From contig JADQBM010000087.1 of NCBI GenBank assembly GCA_016278615.1, positions 1 through 34,159 of the forward strand: DNA of 34,159 bases, written 5' to 3'. The stretch comes from Clostridia bacterium. Its GTDB lineage: Bacteria > Bacillota > Clostridia > Peptostreptococcales > JAAYPU01. Under the pieces are notes generated by a model. That model had not been told where the DNA came from and did no database searches. It saw only the letters and a list, made by a program, of their open reading frames with translations. Both the position numbers and the translations under genes were made by a program. Shown here one piece after another: positions 6,864-14,660 of this stretch (position 1 is the stretch's first letter; each line of letters starts with the position of its first letter).

Positions 6864-8873
6864 ATGTATAGAAGAATCATAACTTTAGTTTTGGCATTGA
6901 TTTTTGTCATCTCTTCGTTTTCTGTGTATGCTGATGACAACGCAGATACAGGCGAAGGAGATACAAACAATGCCTTGAAAGACAAAGGTTTTTACAGAGG
7001 CAGCGAATATATGTACAAAGTATCCGTATACGTGGGGCTCTCTGACACCGTTGATAAACACAGCAATATAAGTTCAGATTGGCGAATGATTGGGCGTGAT
7101 CCTATTTATGTTAAACCTTCATCAATTACGTTACCGAGTAATGTAATTGGAAGTACAGGTAATAAAATAGAGTACCAACAAGGTCAATCGCTATCCCCGA
7201 TTAAGATAACACAGTATATTACCGATAACCCTCCACCAATCCCAATTATAAACGGTGGAAGTATTACCTCAGTTAAATCATATTTCGGTGATACAGCTAC
7301 ACTGAATATGTTGCTTAACAATTATGCCAGTCAACAAGGTGTCGCAAGAGAAGCATTGGTCTCCAATACCACCTTCACAATTGATGATAAAACAAAAAAA
7401 TACCCGGCAAAAGACATTTTACCGGTGAAGGTGGATGGTGTTTATCAAAATAAGGTGCCATGGCTGATTATTTATGAGCCAGTCATCATTTCATACTTAA
7501 AAGACAGAACAACTATATTGGCATTTACAGCCACGGAATATGCCTTAGCTCAAAAGCTAGGGTATTTTAATTTCAAGTCAGGATCTGATGGGCAGTATAT
7601 AGCAGGGATGACTCACTCCAATTTGCCGAATTCTATTTTTTTAGAAGAAAGCTGGTTTGGATTCCCTGTAACTGGTGCATTGCCACAAAAAGTTTATTGG
7701 TCTGAAGACAGAATCATTGCAGGCGGAGGGTGGGGAATGCGCATACTCAAGGCCAATTCGGTAGAAGTAATCGAAAACAATACTCAGTACGATTATGAGT
7801 ATCGAGTGGATACAGATGTCATTACTTCCGTAAGAATTTATGCCAGCGCAGACATTACACCAGACGATCGTCATAAAAGTGAAGAAGCGTATAATAACCC
7901 TAAAAAGAACACAGCGACCATCACTATGGCAGCCAATGGATACAGTAAGAGTACAGAGGCAGTCATTCCAAGCGGAGGTTCCGAACTTGTCTGGTTCAAA
8001 TGGCATACACCATCATCACCAGGTATGGTTGAAATAAATGTATCTGTGTCAGGAAACAGTGCTGCTAAGATTGATGGCACAAGTCGATCGGCAAAGCTCA
8101 TTGGTAAAGTCGTAGACTTAAGCAAGAATCCACCGCCAAATCCAACCGCCAACGATCGGAATGACAATTTTACAATTCCAAGCCTTCCACAAAAATCAGA
8201 CAAAACTACTGCAAATTGGGGCGTATACAGCTGCAACTGGATACCGAACTGGGTTTGGCATCCGAAATGGGAATGGGAAAGCAATTGGGTTAAAAAGTAC
8301 TATACTTATCATCATAGTGGTGGTTGCAAAGAAGATGGCAGTTGCCCAGGACATAGAAGATCAAGATGGGTAGATCAAGGGAAATGGGTTGATAATGGTC
8401 ATTGGGTAGACGAAGGGCATTGGGAATACGATTATACCAGCTACTATACATCCCTTAGTGCCTCGATGAATTTGGATCCAGACAGCAAAGTACCAACTTC
8501 TATTGAGAATACCATGAAATCGGGTTATGGAGTCAGTATCGATGTCAATTCCAGTACAAACACGAATGCTCCGAGTAGTCATATCACCTACGCTCAAAAT
8601 GTTATTACCTACTTTCCTGAATTTAAGTATGACACCTATTGGCGTGTGTTAGATCGCATTGGCTATGGACATTTTAATTTTAAAGAAAACAAATACTCGA
8701 CTTATAACAGCAGGGTTCATTTTATTCCAATTTGGTATCCGGATGGCAATTATACTGTTTACGCAGAATTGATTGATCTTTGGACACCTGATGGCATGTT
8801 GAGGATTAACCTTAATGATGAGGTGAACATCCAAGGAAACCTCTATGATGACTGGCACATTGGCCCAAAGTAG
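6864..8873 (+). CDS. Large secreted Trp-rich protein, unknown function
   Basis: A 669-residue exported protein. The start is the ATG at 6864, 12 bases after an aaaggag site; an upstream in-frame ATG at 6822 lies inside the terminator hairpin and would spoil the signal peptide. Residues 1-23 form a classic signal peptide ending VYA, with cleavage before DDNAD. The first 440 residues look like beta-rich extracellular domains. At about 455-485 there is a Trp-rich segment (SCNWIPNWVWHPKWEWESNW), then a Cys/His cluster (HHSGGCKEDGSCPGH, about 486-500) that could bind metal, then three hexapeptides of form WVDxGx (502-519). The C-terminal 140 residues are again beta-like. It lies between the PadR unit and the wall hydrolase, so a surface adhesin or mating-pair role is possible; I recognise no family. 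Confidence 0.8.
   Translation: MYRRIITLVLALIFVISSFSVYADDNADTGEGDTNNALKDKGFYRGSEYMYKVSVYVGLSDTVDKHSNISSDWRMIGRDPIYVKPSSITLPSNVIGSTGNKIEYQQGQSLSPIKITQYITDNPPPIPIINGGSITSVKSYFGDTATLNMLLNNYASQQGVAREALVSNTTFTIDDKTKKYPAKDILPVKVDGVYQNKVPWLIIYEPVIISYLKDRTTILAFTATEYALAQKLGYFNFKSGSDGQYIAGMTHSNLPNSIFLEESWFGFPVTGALPQKVYWSEDRIIAGGGWGMRILKANSVEVIENNTQYDYEYRVDTDVITSVRIYASADITPDDRHKSEEAYNNPKKNTATITMAANGYSKSTEAVIPSGGSELVWFKWHTPSSPGMVEINVSVSGNSAAKIDGTSRSAKLIGKVVDLSKNPPPNPTANDRNDNFTIPSLPQKSDKTTANWGVYSCNWIPNWVWHPKWEWESNWVKKYYTYHHSGGCKEDGSCPGHRRSRWVDQGKWVDNGHWVDEGHWEYDYTSYYTSLSASMNLDPDSKVPTSIENTMKSGYGVSIDVNSSTNTNAPSSHITYAQNVITYFPEFKYDTYWRVLDRIGYGHFNFKENKYSTYNSRVHFIPIWYPDGNYTVYAELIDLWTPDGMLRINLNDEVNIQGNLYDDWHIGPK
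8367..8420 (+). repeat. Three in-frame 18-base repeats encoding WVDxGx
   Basis: Within the secreted protein gene, three 18-base units encode WVDQGK, WVDNGH and WVDEGH, followed by a degenerate fourth unit (WEYD). The third-codon positions differ between units, so the repeat is conserved at protein rather than DNA level. Confidence 0.8.
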
Positions 8874-8884
8874 GAGGGGTTTAA

Positions 8885-10105
8885 ATGGCATTAGATCCAG
8901 CAACACTAAAAATAATTGCAAAAGCAGCTGCAAGCGCAGCCACCGACGAAAGAGCAAGACGGGTTATTCTGATAGCCTGTCTTGTTCCTTTTATTGCACT
9001 ACTATTGGTATTGGCATCCCCCTTTGCTATCTTTTTTGCTTCGATAGGAGGTGGAACTGCTGATGCTACTGTATCGATTGGGGATACGATGAACTCGTTA
9101 AAAGTAGAATTTGCTCAAAAGCTTCAAAGTGAACAAGATGACTCGGCTGCTGATGAAATCAGGCTGATCGTAATGGGCAGTGAAGATAATTCGTTGATTG
9201 ATAACACATCGGATGTTCTAGCTGTCTTTTCAACTAAATACAATGCAAACGATGAAGATGCTCAGCAAATGGTAATCCTAGATGATAAGCAGGTCGAAAA
9301 CCTGAAAAAAGTTTATTGGGACATGAACAGACTTTACTCTGAATACGAAAGCAAATCAGAAACTATAACTTACACCACGGTCGATGATGAGGGTAATGCC
9401 ATTCCTGAAACAAAAACCATAACAAGAGTCATTAAAACCATCTATGTCGATTGCCTTTCGGCAGAAGAAATGGCGATGGGTTACGGTTTCAGTGAAAAGC
9501 AGAATATCATCCTTCAGGAAATGAAGAAGAGTGGTTTGGGGCTATTAGCGATAAGTAATGAAAAAATGTTTTTATCGCAAGAAGAGATAGAAACTATTAA
9601 ATCTTATATCCCAATAGGTGTTACGATCAAAGGAGATAGAATCGTTGAAATAGCTAAAAGTTTAGAAGGAAAAGTCCATTACTTTTGGGGTGGTAAAAGC
9701 GCAGCTGTTGGTTGGGATAGTCGTTGGGGGACAAATATGGAAGTTACATCGCTGGGAAGTCCAACGACAGGAACGTTTAGACCATTTGGACTTGATTGCT
9801 CAGGTTTCATAAGTTGGGTGTTCACTAATATGGGACTCCCTATAGAAACGATTGGTCATGGCACTACAGCTCAGTGGAATGCATCAACAAGCATACAAAT
9901 GAGCGAGGTAAAATCCGGAGATCTTGCGTTCTTAGCAGCCCCAGGAACGAGAAAAGTCAATCATATTGGTATTGTCGTGGGTAAATACGATGACGGACAG
10001 ATCTTGGTTATTCATTGCTCATCAGGTGCCAATAACGTGACTATATCAACAGCAGAAAGCATTGGATTTCTATATTACAGAAGACCAGCGGTTTTAATTA
10101 ACTAG
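8885..10105 (+). CDS. Membrane-anchored NlpC/P60 cell-wall hydrolase
   Basis: A 406-residue peptidoglycan hydrolase that would open the cell wall for the transfer machine, as VirB1-type or Tn916 Orf14-type proteins do. A strong taggagg site precedes ATG 8885. One transmembrane helix (about 27-54) follows a short cytoplasmic N-terminus; a 190-residue linker with helical segments leads to a C-terminal NlpC/P60 domain (about 250-400). The catalytic cysteine is C305 in DCSGF and the histidine is H360 in VNHIGIVVG; H377 is a candidate third residue. It cleaves amide bonds in stem peptides in characterised family members. No second hydrolase domain is visible. Its position between the secreted Trp-rich protein and the VirB4-like genes supports a role in cell-envelope passage. 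Confidence 0.9.
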   Translation: MALDPATLKIIAKAAASAATDERARRVILIACLVPFIALLLVLASPFAIFFASIGGGTADATVSIGDTMNSLKVEFAQKLQSEQDDSAADEIRLIVMGSEDNSLIDNTSDVLAVFSTKYNANDEDAQQMVILDDKQVENLKKVYWDMNRLYSEYESKSETITYTTVDDEGNAIPETKTITRVIKTIYVDCLSAEEMAMGYGFSEKQNIILQEMKKSGLGLLAISNEKMFLSQEEIETIKSYIPIGVTIKGDRIVEIAKSLEGKVHYFWGGKSAAVGWDSRWGTNMEVTSLGSPTTGTFRPFGLDCSGFISWVFTNMGLPIETIGHGTTAQWNASTSIQMSEVKSGDLAFLAAPGTRKVNHIGIVVGKYDDGQILVIHCSSGANNVTISTAESIGFLYYRRPAVLIN

Positions 10106-10122
10106 ACGATAGGAGGTTTAAC

Positions 10123-10761
10123 ATGAATCCAGTATTACCTAGTATCATGATTATTCTATGTGCTATTGCGGGAGCAATAGCCTTTTTCTTTTTAAAGAAA
10201 AACAATCACCCCCAAAATGAACAATTGAGTCAGCAACAAATAACAGCTAATGAATTTGTTAATGTAAAAGACATTTTTGACCGATTCTTATATACGAGGG
10301 ATGGTCAAATAATTGTATATATTAAAATCAATCCCATAAGTATTGATTTGTTTTCTGACAACGAAAAGGAGTTGATTTGCAAGGTGCTTACAGCAGAATT
10401 ATCGAGTATTCAAAAACCTTTTAAGTTCTTAGCTGTTTCTAGACCAGTTGACATTACGCCATTGGTGAATGAATATACCAGTATATTGTCAGAAACTACA
10501 GATCAAAAGCAAAAAGAATTACTGAGAAATGAAATCATGGAAATCAGTAATTTTGCTACAAGTGGAGAGGTCATTGAAAGAAACTTCTTTATTATGCTGT
10601 GGGATAAATATAGAGAAGGCATTGAACCGGAACTGATCAAGGAATGTAAAGAGATGATACTTAAATTTGAAAGTGCTAACATCAGATGTGATATAATCAA
10701 AGAGCAAGAGATTGTAAGATTATGTAATTTGGTGAATAATCCAGCGTATACATGCTTATAA
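10123..10761 (+). CDS. Membrane-anchored protein resembling a VirB4 N-terminal domain (tentative)
   Basis: A 212-residue protein with one N-terminal transmembrane helix (about 5-24) and a cytoplasmic domain. The segment VKDIFDRFLYTRDGQIIVYIKINPISIDLF-like (about 48-77), followed by a FKFLAVSRPVDI strand, resembles the N-terminal domain of VirB4/TraC-type conjugation ATPases by eye, but no ATPase motif is present. An excellent aggaggt site precedes ATG 10123 and the gene is 17 bases after the hydrolase gene. It ends abruptly (NNPAYTCL) at the boundary with the IetAS cargo, so the C-terminus may have been shortened by the insertion. It may work with the VirB4 ATPase now 3.9 kb downstream. Function is inferred and the family call is uncertain. 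Confidence 0.5.
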   Translation: MNPVLPSIMIILCAIAGAIAFFFLKKNNHPQNEQLSQQQITANEFVNVKDIFDRFLYTRDGQIIVYIKINPISIDLFSDNEKELICKVLTAELSSIQKPFKFLAVSRPVDITPLVNEYTSILSETTDQKQKELLRNEIMEISNFATSGEVIERNFFIMLWDKYREGIEPELIKECKEMILKFESANIRCDIIKEQEIVRLCNLVNNPAYTCL

Positions 10762-10816
10762 GTATAAGAGTTTATAACAGCCATACCTTTTAAGTATATC
10801 GAACTAATCTTAAGCA

Positions 10817-10844
10817 TTGAAAGAGCAGTGATTTGTGGTACAAT
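10817..10844 (+). promoter_or_regulatory. Promoter of the ietA-ietS pair
   Basis: TTGAAA (10817-10822) and TACAAT (10839-10844) are separated by 16 bases; each matches consensus at four or five positions, and a TG element lies near the -10. It sits in the 124-base gap between the VirB4-N-like gene and ietA and would start transcription near 10851. Confidence 0.6.
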
Positions 10845-10885
10845 GGTAATTGTAAGAATCTGTTTATAAGAAAGGAGAAAACATC

Positions 10886-11887
10886 GTGCCATCTGGAGAA
10901 ATGCTGATTAAACTATTTGAGAATTTCAAAAATCAAGATGAAGAAGGATTTGCAAAAATTGCATTTGAGATTATTGAAGAAGAACAGAAAAAGAATCACT
11001 TCTTACTTGCTGATAAATTAAGAAGAGCCATGTTTTCTTCTACAAATACTATAAATAAAACACCAAAGTATATAAATGCTTTAGGAAATTTGCCAAGAGA
11101 TAAAGACAATAACATGAATCTGGTTGATATCAAGTATTCTGATAAAGAGGAAACAGATATAATACTAAATGCTGATATACATGAAAAACTCAGTAGTGTA
11201 GTATTAGAAAACCAAAAAAGTGAAGTGTTAAGAAGTTATGGGCTTAGGCCTAAGAGGAAACTTTTGTTTTGTGGTCCTCCTGGATGCGGGAAGACACTAA
11301 GTGCAGAAGTCTTGTCTAATATGTTAAATTTACCAATACTCTATACACGTTTTGATAGCGTTGTATCAAGTTATTTAGGAGAGACCGCAACTAATTTATC
11401 TAAGATATTCAATTTTGCTGAGAACGGCAGCTGGGTACTCTTTTTTGATGAGTTTGATGCAATTGGTAAAAGTAGGGATAATCATGAGGAACATGGAGAA
11501 TTAAAACGAGTAGTAAATACATTTCTTCAACTTATGGATAACTTTGAGTCTGAATCAATAATTATTGCTGCTACTAATTATGAAAAAATAATTGACCATG
11601 CTTTGTGGCGCAGGTTTGATGAAGTTATTTATTTCGATAAGCCTTCAGAAAAAGAAATTATAAAAATGTTAGAGTTTAAATTTAGAACATTTAAGCATCA
11701 ACTGAAATTTGATGGATTAGTTAAAGACCTGGTTGGATTTTCTTTTGCGGACATTGAAAGAATATGTCAAGAAAGCATTAAAAAAGCTATTTTGAATAAC
11801 GTAAGAATAGTGGATGCAGATGTGTTTAAAGAAGTATTGAAAAAAGAAAAAGAGAGACAGAGTTTAATATCAAAATTTTCAGAATAG
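10886..11887 (+). CDS. ietA: AAA+ ATPase, IetA-like
   Basis: A 333-residue AAA+ protein paired with a subtilase. The GTG start at 10886 has an aaaggag site 8 bases upstream. A helical N-terminal region (1-90) precedes a single AAA module: Walker A GPPGCGKT (130-137), Walker B VLFFDEFDA (184-192), sensor 1 AATN (228-231) and two arginines WRRFD (242-243) at the arginine-finger position. These are typical of the FtsH/katanin class of AAA proteins. AAA+ ATPase plus S8 protease pairs are known as IetAS, first described as a stability and incompatibility locus of an Agrobacterium Ti plasmid and later reported as an anti-phage system. The ATPase probably feeds or restrains the protease. It is transcribed from its own promoter within the transfer operon. 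The symbol is by architecture and pairing, not by sequence search. Confidence 0.8.
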   Translation: MPSGEMLIKLFENFKNQDEEGFAKIAFEIIEEEQKKNHFLLADKLRRAMFSSTNTINKTPKYINALGNLPRDKDNNMNLVDIKYSDKEETDIILNADIHEKLSSVVLENQKSEVLRSYGLRPKRKLLFCGPPGCGKTLSAEVLSNMLNLPILYTRFDSVVSSYLGETATNLSKIFNFAENGSWVLFFDEFDAIGKSRDNHEEHGELKRVVNTFLQLMDNFESESIIIAATNYEKIIDHALWRRFDEVIYFDKPSEKEIIKMLEFKFRTFKHQLKFDGLVKDLVGFSFADIERICQESIKKAILNNVRIVDADVFKEVLKKEKERQSLISKFSE

Positions 11888-11908
11888 ATTTTAGGGGGGT
11901 GAGGGAAA

Positions 11909-14536
11909 GTGGAACATTTAAAATTTACAAAAATTGAAATAGATGAAATTCAGAGACGAAAAGGAAACTTTAATCCTCAGAACTTTAAAAAAGATCACGA
12001 GGAACATGGTAATGTTCTGAATTATTCTGTTACGAATATAATAGAACAAAGTAAACAGACTTCTGATAAATTCCATTTTTCACCCCATTTGATTTTAAAA
12101 GTAGAACTTGAAGAAAAAGCGATGCTATCAGAAGGAGTTAAAGACAAGTTATTAACTTTTGGCTTAAAAGTTATTGATGAAGAGTCAAAGGAACTAATGG
12201 TACTCTTTGCGGACAATATTGATATTCCTGAATTTTTATCAGGTTTAGAAAAATATAAAAATGGTGAGATCGCAACGAAACATGTAGTACATAGAGATTT
12301 ATTTAATATAATTAAATCTGTGTCACCTTGGAGTTCAGTTGATAGAACTCAAAACTTGCGTATTTCTGATTTAAAAGAGTACTATGATGTATATCTGTGG
12401 ATATTCGACACATATTCTGAGAATCTTGAGAAAACCAATGAATTCAAAGGTGAATTGCAATCACACAATATCAGAATTTGCGATTCTTATGTGAGTACTT
12501 CTGTTGTTGTCATTAGAATACACGCAACACTACCTGAATTAGACATCGTAAAGGAAAATTTTTTAGTTTACCAAATTCAAAATATTCCTGAGTATTCAAT
12601 AATTAGATGCAAAGCTATAGAAGAAAAGTCAATAAGTATTAGTGATATTGAATTCGATAATAGTGAATTAGATCCAGATACTTCACCGAGTATTTGTGTA
12701 ATTGATAGTGGAATTTTTAAAGGGCATCCGCTATTACAAGGGGTTATTGGTGATTCCAAAGTATTTATGGGGGCTAGTGGTTTCGATGATCATGATAATG
12801 ATGGGCATGGAACTATGGTTGCCTCAATTTGTGCTTATGGAGATGTTTCATCGGATAGATTGTATAAACCAGAAATATACATAATGAATGCGAAGGTTCA
12901 TGATGGAGAATATACTAGTGGATTTGATCTATGTATTTCAGAACTTAGAGAAAATGGAATAAATCTATCCTTTGAACAACAACTTCTAATTGGTGATATT
13001 TACGATAGAAAATATGATTTAGATGTAATTATGACCAATTCTGATTTTGATGGGGTTACGCACGAAAGAAGAAGATTTATTCAAGTTGTTATCTCTAGAT
13101 ATATGGGTATTTATGAAAAACTGATACCCAATCAAATGAAAGAAATTGTAGAGTATTTTTATAGTAATTATGGCTGTAGGGTATACAATCTATCACAAGG
13201 TGACAAAAATCAAATATTTAGTGGTGGGAAGCCTAATGCCTGGTCATGTGTGTTGGACGAACTACAGCATGAATATGATGTTTTATTTGTGATTTCTGCA
13301 GGAAATTACTTTCCGGAAGAGGACATGCAGCCAGAAGACATTCAATCGAACTATCCAGAGTATCTTTTGAAATCTAGTAAAGTCTACATTATTGAGCCGG
13401 CTAATTCTACATTATCATTAACTGTGGGGAGTTTGGCTATTAATGATCTCCCCGTTGTGTATAAGGATGAGAATATAACCCCATTCCCAATTACCAAGAA
13501 GAATGAATTATCGACCTTTTCTAGGATTGGATATGGTAGTAATAAATCAATTAAACCAGAATTATTGTATTATGGCGGTGACAGTCATATTGACAATACC
13601 TTTGAAATGAAATATTCACAATTTCCTAATCGAGGGTTAAGTATATTAGGTTTTAATAATAAAATAACCGGAAGTATCTTCAAATTTGATTTTGGAAGTA
13701 GTTTTGCAGCACCTTATATATCACATTTGGCTGCTAAAATCATGAATAAATATCCGACCTTGTCGATGAATGCGGTTAAAGCGTTGTTAGCATATTCAGC
13801 CAATGTACCTAAAGGGATTAATGATAGATTTTCTTCGTTGTTTGACACATTAGACCCTAAGAGTGTTTCTGATAGATTTCAAAGGAACCATCAAGGGGAA
13901 ATAATTTTTGACAAGAAGCGTGTCTTACGCTTTACTGCTGGATATGGTTTACCAAATGTTGATCGAATATTAGAATCTCATAATAATCGGGTCGTTTTAT
14001 ATTCAGATATAGTAAGTGATGAGGACAAATTATCTAGCGATACGTTTCATATTTATGAATTACCTGTATTTCCTGAATTTAGAGCTGCTAAGGGAACAAA
14101 AATTATAGAAATTGCTCTGGCGTATAATCCGGAAGTAAGAAAGACTAGAATGGATTATTTAGGAACAATTTTGAATTTTGAACTAATAAGAGGGAAATCA
14201 TTTGAAGAGGTTTATCAAGTTTATGCTACCCAAAATGGAAAATCTGAAGAAGACAAACTGGAATTGTTCGACAAGAAATTCCGATGTGATTGTAAAATAA
14301 TTGGAAAAGAAATAAGGAATAAAGGAACTTTGCAGAAAATGAGGTTTGAATTCTCTTCTAAAGCGAATGATTATGGTGATAATTATTATATTGTAGTGAA
14401 TTCGGTTAAGAAATGGTCTAATAAAAAGCAAGGTTATGCACTGGTTGTATCACTTGAGACAAATGAAGAAATCGAACTTTATCAGAGAGTTAAAACTAGA
14501 GTTGAACAGCCTGTAAGAAAAAGAATTAGAACGTAG
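11909..14536 (+). CDS. ietS: Subtilisin-like (S8) serine protease, IetS-like
   Basis: An 875-residue cytoplasmic subtilase with no signal peptide. The GTG at 11909 follows a ggggggtga site, 21 bases after ietA. The N-terminal 255 residues are a non-catalytic extension. The catalytic triad is visible: D266 (ICVIDSG), H300 (DNDGHGT) and S598 (GSSFAAP), with oxyanion Asn N466 (SAGN). A large insertion of about 150 residues lies between the His and Asn segments. The C-terminal 230 residues (about 645-875) are a separate beta-rich domain. The intact triad suggests an active protease. In IetAS the protease is thought to be the effector, though its substrate is not known to me. A strong terminator follows immediately, so the pair forms one closed transcription unit. 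Confidence 0.85.
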   Translation: MEHLKFTKIEIDEIQRRKGNFNPQNFKKDHEEHGNVLNYSVTNIIEQSKQTSDKFHFSPHLILKVELEEKAMLSEGVKDKLLTFGLKVIDEESKELMVLFADNIDIPEFLSGLEKYKNGEIATKHVVHRDLFNIIKSVSPWSSVDRTQNLRISDLKEYYDVYLWIFDTYSENLEKTNEFKGELQSHNIRICDSYVSTSVVVIRIHATLPELDIVKENFLVYQIQNIPEYSIIRCKAIEEKSISISDIEFDNSELDPDTSPSICVIDSGIFKGHPLLQGVIGDSKVFMGASGFDDHDNDGHGTMVASICAYGDVSSDRLYKPEIYIMNAKVHDGEYTSGFDLCISELRENGINLSFEQQLLIGDIYDRKYDLDVIMTNSDFDGVTHERRRFIQVVISRYMGIYEKLIPNQMKEIVEYFYSNYGCRVYNLSQGDKNQIFSGGKPNAWSCVLDELQHEYDVLFVISAGNYFPEEDMQPEDIQSNYPEYLLKSSKVYIIEPANSTLSLTVGSLAINDLPVVYKDENITPFPITKKNELSTFSRIGYGSNKSIKPELLYYGGDSHIDNTFEMKYSQFPNRGLSILGFNNKITGSIFKFDFGSSFAAPYISHLAAKIMNKYPTLSMNAVKALLAYSANVPKGINDRFSSLFDTLDPKSVSDRFQRNHQGEIIFDKKRVLRFTAGYGLPNVDRILESHNNRVVLYSDIVSDEDKLSSDTFHIYELPVFPEFRAAKGTKIIEIALAYNPEVRKTRMDYLGTILNFELIRGKSFEEVYQVYATQNGKSEEDKLELFDKKFRCDCKIIGKEIRNKGTLQKMRFEFSSKANDYGDNYYIVVNSVKKWSNKKQGYALVVSLETNEEIELYQRVKTRVEQPVRKRIRT

Positions 14537-14569
14537 TAAGGCGTATTATTTAAATGTGTTTAGTTTGAG

Positions 14570-14598
14570 TTCACACAAGTTTTGTGTGGATTTTTTTT
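14570..14598 (+). terminator. Strong rho-independent terminator ending ietAS
   Basis: A stem of about 9 bp (14570-14578 with 14582-14590, one G-T wobble) with a 3-base loop, followed directly by eight T residues (14591-14598). It lies 34 bases after the ietS stop and 62 bases before the virB4 start. Confidence 0.88.
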
Positions 14599-14660
14599 AC
14601 TTAAAAAGAGAAATTTATATGAATCAACTTATTAGAACAGTATTAGGGAGGATTAAGTTA

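Noticed and set aside
7871-8284. Minus-strand open frame of 137 codons
   Set aside because: It is antisense to the secreted Trp-rich protein gene, which has a clear signal peptide and start; no independent support.
14556-14660. Longer N-terminus for VirB4 from an upstream ATG
   Set aside because: The extension runs across the terminator region and lacks a ribosome binding site, whereas the ATG at 14661 has an ideal one.
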